Of a stretch of 64,000 nt of DNA, positions 44,675-54,724 are shown in pieces. The notes beneath the pieces are model-generated. The model did not search any database and was not told where the DNA came from. It saw only the letters and a list, made by a program, of their open reading frames with translations. The translations under genes were made by a program, and so were the position numbers. Each line of letters opens with the position of its first letter. Position 1 is the stretch's first letter. Origin of the DNA: Bacillus safensis (GTDB lineage Bacteria; Bacillota; Bacilli; Bacillales; Bacillaceae); NCBI GenBank assembly GCA_030159235.1, contig BSBG01000003.1, positions 62,001 to 126,000 of the forward strand, in the 5' to 3' direction.

Positions 44675-45886
44675 ATGTTAAAGAGAATGCTAAAATCGTA
44701 TGACTACTCATTATTGTTCGCCATTATTTTAATCAGCGCATTCGGTTTGGTCATGGTGTATAGCTCAAGTATGATTACATCTGTTATCAGATACGATGCC
44801 GCGCCCGATAATTTCTTTAAGAAACAGCTTTTATTTATGATTGTTGGAGCCGTCATTTTGATCTTTACAGCACTAGTTCCATATCAGCTGTTTTCAAATA
44901 AGAAATTCCAGATTGGTATGCTGCTGCTTGCAGTTTTTTCCCTGATCTATGTGTACTTTTTCGGTCATATTGCAGGGAATGCAAGAAGCTGGATCAAATT
45001 AGGGCCGCTTCGTCTTCAGCCAGCCGAATTTGTGAAAATTGTTGTCATTATCTATCTTGCTGCGGTGTATGCAAAAAAGCAGCATTATATTGATCATATT
45101 TTAAGAGGTGTCACACCTCCAATCGTAATTGTCTCTATCCTGTGTGGATTTATCATGTTGCAGCCAGACTATGGGACAGCCTTTATTATTGGCATGATTG
45201 CCCTTGCGATGATTTTATGCTCGGGTTTCAGCGGCAAAACGCTTGCGAAGCTGCTGGCGCTATTTAGTGTAGTGATGGTTGTTCTGACCCCGTTTATTAT
45301 TCTTTTTTGGGATAAAATTTTCACGAAAAATCGTCTCGGACGTTTTGAGAGCTTCCAAGATCCATTTAAAGATGCAGGGGCTACTGGGCATCAATTGATC
45401 AATTCATATTATGCGATTGGATCAGGCGGATTTTTTGGACTCGGTCTAGGGGAAAGTGTTCAAAAGTATGGGTATCTTCCAGAGCCGCATACAGACTTTA
45501 TCATGGCAATTATCTCAGAAGAGCTTGGCTTTTTCGGTGTGTTTTTTGTTCTCGCTCTCCTTGGCTTTATTGTGGTGAAAGGTTTTTATATTGCGAGAAA
45601 GTGTGAAGATCCATTTGGAAGTTTGCTTGCAATAGGAATTTCCTCCATGATTGCGATCCAAACTTGTATTAATTTAGGCGGTGTTTCAGGTCTTATTCCG
45701 ATCACTGGGGTGACACTTCCGTTTATCAGCTACGGGGGATCGTCCATCATTTTACTTAGCATCTGTATGGGAATGTTGCTGAATATCAGCATGTTCACTG
45801 AATATAAAGAGCGTTACAAAAAGAAAAAATCAATCACCAAACCATCAGTTCAAAAAAATGGATTGCAGAAAACTTTGAATCTTTAG
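44675..45886 (+). CDS. ftsW: FtsW, SEDS peptidoglycan polymerase of the septum
   Basis: 403 residues with about ten membrane helices. SEDS motifs are present: LRLQPAEFVKI, LQPDYGTA, the large loop with the INSYYAIGSGGFFGLGLG segment, PEPHTDFIMAIISEELGF, and the closing PFISYGGSS. Polymerises glycan strands at the division site with a class B PBP. Place between ylaN and pycA separates it from RodA and SpoVE. RBS AGGAAGAGG. Confidence 0.95.
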   Translation: MLKRMLKSYDYSLLFAIILISAFGLVMVYSSSMITSVIRYDAAPDNFFKKQLLFMIVGAVILIFTALVPYQLFSNKKFQIGMLLLAVFSLIYVYFFGHIAGNARSWIKLGPLRLQPAEFVKIVVIIYLAAVYAKKQHYIDHILRGVTPPIVIVSILCGFIMLQPDYGTAFIIGMIALAMILCSGFSGKTLAKLLALFSVVMVVLTPFIILFWDKIFTKNRLGRFESFQDPFKDAGATGHQLINSYYAIGSGGFFGLGLGESVQKYGYLPEPHTDFIMAIISEELGFFGVFFVLALLGFIVVKGFYIARKCEDPFGSLLAIGISSMIAIQTCINLGGVSGLIPITGVTLPFISYGGSSIILLSICMGMLLNISMFTEYKERYKKKKSITKPSVQKNGLQKTLNL

Positions 45887-45965
45887 AAAACAAAAGTGTA
45901 CAGTTTTCATTTCTTCCTTTATTATAGAGTACATATAAAATTTTAAGGGATATGGAGGAGTGAGA

Positions 45966-48900
45966 ATGTCACAGAGAACAATTCAAAAGGTTCTAGTTGC
46001 AAACAGAGGGGAAATCGCTATCAGAGTCTTCAGGGCCTGTACGGAGCTCAATTTACGGACAGTGGCCATTTATTCCAAGGAAGACTCGGGCTCTTATCAT
46101 CGCTATAAAGCAGATGAAGCATATCTAGTTGGAGAAGGAAAAAAACCGATTGATGCCTACCTTGATATCGAGGGGATCATCGAAATTGCAAAACGAAATG
46201 ATGTGGATGCGATTCATCCAGGCTACGGATTTTTATCCGAAAACATTCATTTTGCAAGGCGATGCGAAGAGGAAGGCATTCAATTTATCGGTCCAACTTC
46301 CCAGCATTTAGATATGTTTGGAGATAAAGTAAAGGCGAGAGATGAAGCGAAAAAAGCTGGGATTCCAGTCATTCCAGGTAGTGACGGACCCGTTGATTCG
46401 GTCAAAGAAGTCGAAAAATTCGGTGAAGAATACGGTTACCCGTTTATTATTAAAGCTTCACTTGGCGGCGGCGGCCGAGGTATGCGGATTGTCAGATCGA
46501 AAGAGGAGCTGAAGGAAGCCTATGACCGTGCGAAGTCAGAGGCAAAAGCTGCTTTTGGAAATGACGAAGTATACGTGGAAAAACTGATTGAAAATCCGAA
46601 ACATATTGAAGTGCAGGTGATTGGTGACAATCACGGCAATATTATTCATTTATATGAGCGTGACTGCTCTGTGCAAAGACGTCATCAAAAGGTGATTGAA
46701 GTGGCACCAAGTGTGTCTCTCTCAGATCAATTGCGTGAAGACATTTGCGAAGCGGCTGTTCAGCTGGCTAGAAATGTATCGTATATCAATGCTGGGACGG
46801 TCGAATTTCTTGTAGCGAATGGTGAGTTTTACTTTATTGAAGTGAATCCAAGGGTACAGGTAGAACACACGATCACAGAAATGATCACAGGTGTCGATAT
46901 CGTCCAAACCCAGATTCTTGTCGCGAAGGGTCATAACCTTCACAGCAAGGAAGTCGGTATACCAACGCAAGAAGATATCTTTACACATGGCTTTGCTATT
47001 CAATCAAGGGTGACAACTGAAGATCCTTTGAATGACTTTATGCCAGACACAGGAAAAATTATGGCCTACCGCTCTGGTGGGGGATTTGGTGTACGTCTTG
47101 ATACAGGGAACAGTTTCCAAGGTGCGGTCATAACACCGTATTACGATTCACTATTGGTCAAGCTGTCCACATGGGCGCTCACATTTGATCAAGCGGCTGC
47201 TAAAATGGTTCGAAATTTACAAGAATTCAGGATTCGCGGGATTAAAACAAACATTCCGTTTCTTGAAAACGTGGCAAAGCATGAGAAGTTTTTAAAAGGG
47301 GAATACAATACGTCGTTTATCGATTCAACGCCAGAGCTATTTAATTTCCCTAAGCAAAAAGACCGCGGAACAAAAATGCTTACTTATATTGGTAACGTTA
47401 CCATTAATGGGTTCCCTGGTATTGCGGAGAAAAAGAAGCCTGTTTTTGACCAGCCGAACGTACCGAAGCTACCTATTCATCAAGAGATTCCTTCTGGGAC
47501 AAAACAATTGTTAGACACGCATGGGCCAGAGGGGCTTGCCAATTGGGTAAAAGAACAAAGCGGTGTCCTTTTAACAGATACAACCTTTAGAGATGCGCAT
47601 CAGTCTCTGCTTGCGACACGTTTTAGAACACATGATTTAAAGAAAATTGCCCAGCCAACAGCAGGTTTATGGCCAGAGCTGTTTAGTATGGAAATGTGGG
47701 GCGGTGCTACATTTGATGTTGCGTACCGTTTCTTAAAAGAAGATCCTTGGGAACGATTGAAGGAGCTTCGCCAAGAAGTACCAAACACGTTGTTCCAAAT
47801 GCTGTTAAGATCATCAAATGCAGTTGGATATACAAATTATGCGGATAATGTGATTAAAGCATTTGTAAAGGAATCGGCCGAGGCGGGCATTGACGTGTTC
47901 CGTATTTTCGATAGCTTAAACTGGGTCAAAGGCATGACGCTTGCCATTGATTCTGTTCGTGAATCAGGCAAAGTAGCGGAGGCGGCCATTTGTTATACGG
48001 GGGATATTCTTGATCCATCTCGTCCAAAATATGATCTTCAATACTATGTCTCTCTTGCGAAGGAGCTTGAATCTGCAGGGGCACATATTTTAGGTATTAA
48101 AGATATGGCGGGGTTATTAAAACCGCAGGCAGCCTACGAACTAGTTTCTGCTTTAAAAGATGAACTTACGATTCCTATCCATCTTCATACGCATGACACG
48201 AGTGGAAACGGACTGTTCACCTATGCAAGAGCGATTGATGCAGGCGTTGATATTGTGGATGTTGCCGTCAGCTCTATGGCAGGACTCACATCACAGCCAA
48301 GTGCAAGCTCACTATACTATGCTCTAGATGGGCATGAAAGAAAGCCAGACATGAACGTCCAATCTGTGGAAAGCCTTTCACAATACTGGGATTCCGTCAG
48401 AAAATACTATCATGAGTTCGAAAGCGGCATGAATTCGCCTCATACAGAAATTTATGAGCATGAAATGCCTGGTGGTCAATATAGTAACTTGCAGCAGCAG
48501 GCGAAAGGTGTCGGTCTTGGCGAGCGCTGGAATGAAGTAAAGGAAATGTACAGACGTGTAAATGACATGTTTGGTGATATTGTGAAAGTGACACCATCCT
48601 CTAAAGTGGTTGGAGATATGGCACTTTATATGGTACAAAATGATCTAACAGAAGAAGATGTCTATGAAAAAGGAGCAACACTAGACTTTCCAGATTCTGT
48701 TGTGGAATTATTTAAAGGCTATTTAGGCCAGCCGCATGGCGGATTCCCAGAAAAGCTGCAAAAGCTAATTTTAAAAGGGGAAGAGCCTATTACTGTCAGA
48801 CCTGGTGAGAAGCTGGAGCCAGTGGACTTTGAAGACATTAAGCAGCAGTTCAAAGAATCTCATGACCTGACGTTGACAGAGCGTGACGCGATTGCGTATG

Positions 48901-49412
48901 CCTTATATCCGAAAGTCTTTTCTGAATTTATCCAAACAGCAGAAAGCTATGGTGATATTTCTGTTCTTGATACACCAACGTTCTTCTACGGGATGAGACT
49001 TGGTGAAGAGATCGAGGTAGAAATCGAAAAAGGGAAAACCCTTATTGTCAAACTCGTATCTATTGGAGAACCGAATCCAGATGCCACTAGAGTTCTTTAC
49101 TTTGAGCTAAATGGCCAGCCGCGTGAAGTGGTGATTAAGGATGAAAGCATCAAATCCTCCGTTCAAGAAAAAATGAAGGCGGACCGCTCGAATCCAAATC
49201 ATATCGCCGCATCAATGCCAGGCACTGTCATTAAAGTTCTCGTGGAAAAAGGACAGAAAATTTCGCAAGGTGAGCATTTGATGATCAATGAAGCCATGAA
49301 AATGGAGACGACTGTCCAAGCACCATTTTCTGCAGTTGTAGAAGAAATTCATGCAACGAATGGGGAATCGATTCAAACCGGTGATCTGCTAATCGTATTA
49401 AAGCCTGAATAA
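45966..49412 (+). CDS. pycA: Pyruvate carboxylase
   Basis: 1148 residues from ATG 45966 (GGAGGAGTG before; GTG 45960 is within it), the B. subtilis length. Biotin carboxylase first (SLGGGGRGMRIV, FIEVNPRVQVEHT), then the carboxyltransferase TIM barrel (TTFRDAHQSLLATR, HLHTHDTSGNG), then the biotinyl domain with NEAMKMET. It makes oxaloacetate from pyruvate, the anaplerotic counterpart of pdh at the same metabolic node. No cre or riboswitch seen in the 79-bp upstream gap. Confidence 0.98.
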   Translation: MSQRTIQKVLVANRGEIAIRVFRACTELNLRTVAIYSKEDSGSYHRYKADEAYLVGEGKKPIDAYLDIEGIIEIAKRNDVDAIHPGYGFLSENIHFARRCEEEGIQFIGPTSQHLDMFGDKVKARDEAKKAGIPVIPGSDGPVDSVKEVEKFGEEYGYPFIIKASLGGGGRGMRIVRSKEELKEAYDRAKSEAKAAFGNDEVYVEKLIENPKHIEVQVIGDNHGNIIHLYERDCSVQRRHQKVIEVAPSVSLSDQLREDICEAAVQLARNVSYINAGTVEFLVANGEFYFIEVNPRVQVEHTITEMITGVDIVQTQILVAKGHNLHSKEVGIPTQEDIFTHGFAIQSRVTTEDPLNDFMPDTGKIMAYRSGGGFGVRLDTGNSFQGAVITPYYDSLLVKLSTWALTFDQAAAKMVRNLQEFRIRGIKTNIPFLENVAKHEKFLKGEYNTSFIDSTPELFNFPKQKDRGTKMLTYIGNVTINGFPGIAEKKKPVFDQPNVPKLPIHQEIPSGTKQLLDTHGPEGLANWVKEQSGVLLTDTTFRDAHQSLLATRFRTHDLKKIAQPTAGLWPELFSMEMWGGATFDVAYRFLKEDPWERLKELRQEVPNTLFQMLLRSSNAVGYTNYADNVIKAFVKESAEAGIDVFRIFDSLNWVKGMTLAIDSVRESGKVAEAAICYTGDILDPSRPKYDLQYYVSLAKELESAGAHILGIKDMAGLLKPQAAYELVSALKDELTIPIHLHTHDTSGNGLFTYARAIDAGVDIVDVAVSSMAGLTSQPSASSLYYALDGHERKPDMNVQSVESLSQYWDSVRKYYHEFESGMNSPHTEIYEHEMPGGQYSNLQQQAKGVGLGERWNEVKEMYRRVNDMFGDIVKVTPSSKVVGDMALYMVQNDLTEEDVYEKGATLDFPDSVVELFKGYLGQPHGGFPEKLQKLILKGEEPITVRPGEKLEPVDFEDIKQQFKESHDLTLTERDAIAYALYPKVFSEFIQTAESYGDISVLDTPTFFYGMRLGEEIEVEIEKGKTLIVKLVSIGEPNPDATRVLYFELNGQPREVVIKDESIKSSVQEKMKADRSNPNHIAASMPGTVIKVLVEKGQKISQGEHLMINEAMKMETTVQAPFSAVVEEIHATNGESIQTGDLLIVLKPE

Positions 49413-49417
49413 TAAGT

Positions 49418-49449
49418 GAGACACATCCATCGCGATGTGTCTTTTTTTT
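49418..49449 (+). terminator. Terminator of pycA
   Basis: GAGACACATC / GATGTGTCTT with CATCGC loop and eight T. Confidence 0.9.
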
Positions 49450-49512
49450 GAGCGCATTAAAATGTGCAGCAACTTGTGAGAGTGATTACACTAAACAGTG
49501 AGGTGAAGAAAG

Positions 49513-50946
49513 TTGGAAATTGTGGTGATTTGGTTTCGCCGGGATATGCGATTGGATGATCATATTGCCTTATCAAAGGCGATCACATATGCAAAAAAAC
49601 ACGAGTACAAATTACTTGCGCTTTATCATCTAGATCCATTTTTTACTGAAATGGACCTTGATTTAAACAACGAACATTTCTTTCAAAACCTGGCGCATTT
49701 CGTCAAGGAAGCAAGAGAAGCTCAAATGTATGTTCATCTTCTACATGATGATGTGCTGTGTGCCTTTCAGCAAATCACAGATGTGTATGACATCAAAGCT
49801 GTCTTTTTTAATGAAGATCAAGTGGGAATAGGTCAAAAGCGTGACCATCACGTAACCGATTTTTTAGAAAAGAAGGGCATTCATGTGTCAAAATGGCAAG
49901 ATACACACCTTCACGGGGCGCAAGATATTTTAAAAGCGGACGGTTCTCATTATCAAGTGTTTACACCATACTATCAATCATGGCGTAAGCAGGAGAAGCA
50001 GCCTGTCATAAAAGTTGACAGATCATTTTTCAGCAGCGGTTATACGATTTGCGATGAGTCACTTTCGCGGAAAGGAAATGATAAACTACGCAGCATGATC
50101 ATGAGATGCTCAAGGAAATTTGATCAAATCGGCTCACACAAAGCGGTGAACACGCTGCATGACTTTATCCAAAAAAGACTCACACATTACCATGAGAAAC
50201 GAGATATTCCATCTGTTTTTGGGACGAGCAAGCTGTCACGTTTCTTAAAAACAGGGACTATCTCTATCCGAACAATCTTTCATGCGATTCATGAGGTGGT
50301 GCTCTATGAAGATGAGGGCAGAGAAACCTTTATCAAAGAGCTGGCGTGGCGTGATTTTTACCATATGATATACGCGCATTATCCAAAGATGAAAGATAAA
50401 GAAATCCATACGGCGTTCCAAGGGATGCAATGGAATGAAGATGAGACACTATTTGAATCTTGGTGTAAAGGGGAGACAGGCTTTCCGCTTGTTGACGCCG
50501 GAATGAGGCAGTTAAATGAAGAAGGGTGGATGCATAACCGTCTAAGAATGGTCACCGCTTCATTTTTAACAAAGGATTATTTGATTGATTGGAGAAAGGG
50601 CGAGGCGTATTTTGCGAAAAAGCTTGTAGATTATGATGAGGCTTCGAATATCGGGGGATTTCAGTGGGCAGCCTCTGTCGGGACAGATGCAGTGCCGTAC
50701 TTCCGTATTTTTAACCCAACAACCCAGTCGAAGCGATTTGATTCGAGCGGAGAATTTATTAGAAGATATGTACCGGAGCTAAAGCATGTTGATGAAAAAT
50801 GGATACATGAACCAAGTAAAATGCCGATAGATGAACAGCTAAAATCGGGGTGTAGGCTAGGAGATACATACCCATTGCCCACCGTAGACCATCAACAAAG
50901 ACGTAAAATAGCTATTTCATTATTTGAAGAAGTAAAACAACAATAA
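49513..50946 (+). CDS. phr: Deoxyribodipyrimidine photolyase
   Basis: 477 residues from TTG 49513 with GAGGTG seven nt before. N-terminal Rossmann antenna domain (VVIWFRRDMRLDDH) and C-terminal FAD domain with ELAWRDFYHMIYAH, DAGMRQLNEEGWMHNRLRM and DYDEASNIGGFQWAASVGTD. This is the class I CPD photolyase layout; the Asn and Trp of the catalytic site region appear intact. Repairs UV-induced pyrimidine dimers in light. A cryptochrome is possible by fold, but motifs favour repair. Not at this locus in B. subtilis 168; its own terminator is shared with ctaA. Confidence 0.93.
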   Translation: MEIVVIWFRRDMRLDDHIALSKAITYAKKHEYKLLALYHLDPFFTEMDLDLNNEHFFQNLAHFVKEAREAQMYVHLLHDDVLCAFQQITDVYDIKAVFFNEDQVGIGQKRDHHVTDFLEKKGIHVSKWQDTHLHGAQDILKADGSHYQVFTPYYQSWRKQEKQPVIKVDRSFFSSGYTICDESLSRKGNDKLRSMIMRCSRKFDQIGSHKAVNTLHDFIQKRLTHYHEKRDIPSVFGTSKLSRFLKTGTISIRTIFHAIHEVVLYEDEGRETFIKELAWRDFYHMIYAHYPKMKDKEIHTAFQGMQWNEDETLFESWCKGETGFPLVDAGMRQLNEEGWMHNRLRMVTASFLTKDYLIDWRKGEAYFAKKLVDYDEASNIGGFQWAASVGTDAVPYFRIFNPTTQSKRFDSSGEFIRRYVPELKHVDEKWIHEPSKMPIDEQLKSGCRLGDTYPLPTVDHQQRRKIAISLFEEVKQQ

Positions 50947-50983
50947 AAGAAATCCCCCTTTCCGCTTGGAAGGGGGATACAAA
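50943..50983. terminator. Bidirectional terminator between phr and ctaA
   Basis: ATCCCCCTT / AAGGGGGAT with nine-base loop; weak T runs on both strands (TTTCTTTT on the minus strand). Confidence 0.8.
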
Positions 50984-50986
50984 TTC

Positions 50987-51910
50987 TTATTTAAATGGCT
51001 CTTTGCTTTCATATTTAAACCGGGCAATGAGTAAGCAGAAGTAGCATAGTACCCCAAACAAACAAGAAATAAAGAATGAATGAGCCAGCGCGTAGCCAAG
51101 TGCAAGCTGAGAATAAACAGACATCACACCTGAAATGGCTTGAAGTGTAATCAGAATGGCTGAAATGATCCATCCATAATAAAGCTGCTTCTGTTCTTTA
51201 TAATGTTTAATGGCATGGAACATAGCGACAAATATCCAGACGAATAAAAGAAGTGCTGCTGCTCGGTGAGACATTTGAACCCACTGATTAAAATACGATG
51301 GAAGTGCACCGTCTTTTGAACAAAACGGGAAGACAGAGCAAGCAAGGCTTGATTTTGTATGTCTCACATAAGCACCCGTATATACTACGATATACGTATA
51401 GGTGATCAATCCATAAATATGGAACTGCATTTTTTTGCCGATATGGAGCGGCTTCACAAGCTTTGTTTCAGATCTGGTTGCTTCAAATACAAGAAGAGCA
51501 AGCAGTAACACTGAAGCAAAAGAAATGAGTGAAATACCGAAGTGCAGTGCCATCACAAGTGCGTTAGAACCAAATACAACGGCAAGAGCTCCTAACAGCG
51601 CTTGAAGCAGTAAGAATATAATGGACATGATGACCAAAAATTTGGTTTCACGGAATACTGGACTAATTTTTTTCCAGCATAAGACCGCTAGTGCTAGAAC
51701 AAGAATGGTGGAAACTCCTGTTGACATGCGGTGACTCCATTCGATGATGGAAGCAGGGTTCATTTCAGGGAAGAAACGACCATGGCAAAGGGGCCACTGT
51801 CTACCGCAGCCAAGACCCGAGCCGGTTTTCGTAACAAGCGCACCGCCAATTAGAACAATCAGCATCACAAAGGTTGTGATCACGCTCAATAGCCTTAAAG
51901 CAAATTTCAT
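50987..51910 (-). CDS. ctaA: Heme A synthase
   Basis: 307 residues from ATG 51910 (a TTG immediately before it is an alternative). Eight membrane helices. Two Cys pairs known in the Bacillus enzyme are present: [13 protein letters not shown] and [10 protein letters not shown]. Conserved His residues stand in [19 protein letters not shown] and LAHSFF. It oxidises heme O, made by CtaB, to heme A for the caa3 oxidase. Divergent from ctaB over a region with ResD-like sites. Confidence 0.95.
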   Translation of the reverse strand: MKFALRLLSVITTFVMLIVLIGGALVTKTGSGLGCGRQWPLCHGRFFPEMNPASIIEWSHRMSTGVSTILVLALAVLCWKKISPVFRETKFLVIMSIIFLLLQALLGALAVVFGSNALVMALHFGISLISFASVLLLALLVFEATRSETKLVKPLHIGKKMQFHIYGLITYTYIVVYTGAYVRHTKSSLACSVFPFCSKDGALPSYFNQWVQMSHRAAALLLFVWIFVAMFHAIKHYKEQKQLYYGWIISAILITLQAISGVMSVYSQLALGYALAHSFFISCLFGVLCYFCLLIARFKYESKEPFK

Positions 51911-52292
51911 CAAATTAGTTCACCTTCTCTAAAAACTTCTGATCTAAATAAAAACTTCACATGCTCTCAAGTTTAAGCCAAATGCGTGTTCTGTTGCAAT
52001 TATAATGACCAAAGTTCACAAAAAAATGATATGTTAGTTCACAAAGTTTACAGATTTAGAGTGCTTGATCTTTCTTTGACAGTCTGATAGAAATAGAGGA
52101 GAGAATATTTCATTTTGCACGGCCTTCTAAAACACACATACATCTTAATAAATTCACGAAACGTTCACAAATAACTTCAAGTTTGTCGTTTATTATTTAA
52201 TAGGATGTTTTTTTACAGCTGTTTATCTTGTATGATAGAGTTGTAATGATTTTACGCTCGTTTGAAGGTTTGGGCAAGGGAGGTTATACACA
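51911..52292. promoter_or_regulatory. ctaA-ctaB control region with ResD-like repeats
   Basis: Contains GTTCACAAA at 52014, 52037 and 52163, and ATTCACGAA at 52152. Their complements (TTTGTGAAC, TTCGTGAAT) are each one base from the ResD consensus TTTGTGAAT. A minus-strand TATAAT (52004-51999) serves ctaA without a recognisable -35, the first repeats lying where the -35 would be; TATGAT at 52231 may serve ctaB. No ORF in this stretch. Confidence 0.6.
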
Positions 52293-53210
52293 TTGGCAAA
52301 TTCCAAAACAGCCGCGGAAGCAGCTATTCATGGACAAATAGAAGAAACAACAGCTTGGAAAGATTTTCTTGCACTCATTAAAATGGGCATCGTCAATTCC
52401 AATTTCATTACGACATTTACTGGAATGTGGCTTGCTTTTTATTTTACAGGTATGAGTTTTCTTGGAAATCTTGATATTGTGCTGTTAACAATGATTGGTT
52501 CTTCTCTTATTATTGCCGGTTCATGCGCCATTAATAATGCGTTTGACCGTGATATTGATATATTAATGGAAAGAACAAAAACAAGACCGACGGTTACAGG
52601 TAAAATTCAACCGGGGCAAGCGTATGCATTTGGCATTTTGCTTGTTGTATTAGGACTCATTATGCTTCTGATGACAACCATTACATCAGCAGTAATCGGA
52701 TTTATTGGCGTCTTTACTTATGCGGTTCTTTACACCATGTGGTCTAAACGTCATTACACCATCAATACAGTTATTGGAAGTGTATCTGGTGCGGTTCCAC
52801 CTTTAATTGGCTGGACAGCTGTTACAGGTACAATCGACACAACGGCTTGGGTTTTGTTTATGATTATGTTCATTTGGCAAATCCCGCACTTCCTGTCACT
52901 TGCAATTAGGAAAACAGAAGATTACCGCAAGGCAGGCATCCCGATGCTGCCAGTTGTTTACGGTTTTGAAGTTACTAAACGACAAATCATTATTTGGACA
53001 GCGTGTCTTCTTCCACTTCCATTTTTCTTAGGTGGATTAGGATGGCCGATTGTCGCACTTGGCACATTGCTTAATATCGGATGGCTCGTAATTGGCCTGA
53101 TGGGCTTTAAAATGAAAGACGTCATGAAGTGGTCAACGCTCATGTTCGTTTATTCATTAAACTACTTAACCATCTTTTTCGTAGCAATGATTATTATTAC
53201 ACTATTCTAG
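52293..53210 (+). CDS. ctaB: Protoheme IX farnesyltransferase (heme O synthase)
   Basis: 305 residues from TTG 52293 with GGGAGG upstream. UbiA family: [20 protein letters not shown] carries the Mg/diphosphate-binding Asp residues, and a second motif is in [15 protein letters not shown]. About nine membrane helices. It adds a farnesyl group to heme B. A terminator follows, so ctaC onward is separate. Confidence 0.95.
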   Translation: MANSKTAAEAAIHGQIEETTAWKDFLALIKMGIVNSNFITTFTGMWLAFYFTGMSFLGNLDIVLLTMIGSSLIIAGSCAINNAFDRDIDILMERTKTRPTVTGKIQPGQAYAFGILLVVLGLIMLLMTTITSAVIGFIGVFTYAVLYTMWSKRHYTINTVIGSVSGAVPPLIGWTAVTGTIDTTAWVLFMIMFIWQIPHFLSLAIRKTEDYRKAGIPMLPVVYGFEVTKRQIIIWTACLLPLPFFLGGLGWPIVALGTLLNIGWLVIGLMGFKMKDVMKWSTLMFVYSLNYLTIFFVAMIIITLF

Positions 53211-53279
53211 AGTGAAATACACTTTGATCACATCAAAACAATGGCTATATCTTATAACACAACATTTTCTAACAACTAT

Positions 53280-53321
53280 GAAAGCCGCCTGATATTTAGT
53301 TCTATTTAGGCGGCTTTCTGT
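53280..53321 (+). terminator. Terminator of ctaB
   Basis: GAAAGCCGCCT / AGGCGGCTTTC with a 17-nt loop; the T run is short (TTTCTGTTT). Confidence 0.75.
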
Positions 53322-53490
53322 TTATACATAGATGGTATTTTGAGTAAAAACATCATTTTTTTACGAAAAGAGGAAATGTAAGTGCTTTTATAAGAGGCGG
53401 GGGTTATGGATGGGTGATAAGTGATTTTTATAAATAAGAGGTAAAAAGCGAAAGGCAAAGGAGATCAAGCAAAAGGGGTTGGGACAAATT

Positions 53491-54558
53491 ATGATAAGAA
53501 AATGGCGTGTTTATTCACTGTTTCTCTTACTGACGCTCGTTTTGGCGGGCTGTGGTGAACCATACTTATCAACACTGAGGCCAGTTGGGGAAGTAGCAGA
53601 TAAACAGTTTTTCCTAACGGTACTGAGTACACTCATTATGGTTCTTGTCGTCATTGTTGTATCGATCATTTTCTTTTACGTCATCATTAAATTCAAACGT
53701 TCTAAAGTGGGAGAAGATACGATTCCAAAGCAGGTGGAGGGGAACCGCAACCTTGAAATTACGTGGACAGCGATTCCGATTCTTCTACTCATTATTCTCG
53801 TTGTACCTGTTGTGGCATACACGCTTGAACTAGGGGATACAAGCGCTATGGATAAGAAAAAACGAGATCCTGAACAGACACTTGTTGTTAATGTAAGAGC
53901 TAGCTTATATTGGTGGGAATTTGAATACCCTGATTATGGGATTGTCACAAGTCAGGAATTGATCGTACCAACGGATCAAAAGGTGTATTTTAAACTGAAA
54001 GCGTCCGATGTTAAACACTCCTTCTGGGTTCCATCGGCTGGCGGTAAAATTGATACAAATACAGATAATGAGAACAAATTTTATTTAATCTTTGACTCGA
54101 AACGAACGAAAGATGCAGGGGAGTATTTCTACGGGAAATGTGCAGAGCTTTGCGGGCCATCACATGCTTTAATGGACTTCAAAGTTAAAACGCTTTCTCA
54201 AGATGAGTTTTTAGGGTGGACGAAAAAAATGGCTGATTACAAGAAGCCTGCAGCCACAAAAGATCTTGCCCTAGAGGGTGAAAAGCTATTTAAAGAGAAA
54301 AATTGCTTGAGCTGTCATGCAGTAGAGCCTGGTGATGAACGGCCTGAAGCGGCAAGGACAGCACCAAACCTTGCAACCTTCGGAGATCGAACGAAAGTAG
54401 CTGGAATTAAAGACATGAACAAAGAAAATGTGAAAGCATGGCTGAAAGATCCAGAAAGCTTTAAACCAGGGAATAAGATGACAGGAACGTACCCTAATTT
54501 AAATGACTCAGAAGCAGATGCACTTTACGAGTATTTAAAAGGTCTTAAAATCGAGTAA
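53491..54558 (+). CDS. ctaC: Cytochrome caa3 oxidase subunit II
   Basis: 355 residues from ATG 53491 with TTGGGA before; TTG 53479 is less likely. Lipoprotein signal with LVLAGC. Two membrane helices, then the CuA domain with KHSFWVPS and CAELCGPSHALMDF (all CuA ligands), then a C-terminal cytochrome c domain with CLSCH and an axial Met region (GNKMTGTYP). The heme c domain marks caa3 rather than aa3. It takes electrons from cytochrome c. Confidence 0.96.
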   Translation: MIRKWRVYSLFLLLTLVLAGCGEPYLSTLRPVGEVADKQFFLTVLSTLIMVLVVIVVSIIFFYVIIKFKRSKVGEDTIPKQVEGNRNLEITWTAIPILLLIILVVPVVAYTLELGDTSAMDKKKRDPEQTLVVNVRASLYWWEFEYPDYGIVTSQELIVPTDQKVYFKLKASDVKHSFWVPSAGGKIDTNTDNENKFYLIFDSKRTKDAGEYFYGKCAELCGPSHALMDFKVKTLSQDEFLGWTKKMADYKKPAATKDLALEGEKLFKEKNCLSCHAVEPGDERPEAARTAPNLATFGDRTKVAGIKDMNKENVKAWLKDPESFKPGNKMTGTYPNLNDSEADALYEYLKGLKIE

Positions 54559-54724
54559 CGTCTAGAGCAAATATTTGAAGAGGGTATGAGAAGTTTTGTT
54601 AAGAGCTCCCGAATATGTCTCTACAACCGAGAAGTCGTCATCTGTCAGACACAGTCTGTTTAAAGGATCGTTAAGATAGACATCTAAATGAAAAGGGGCA
54701 AATGGGAGATAAGAGGGGGATTTC

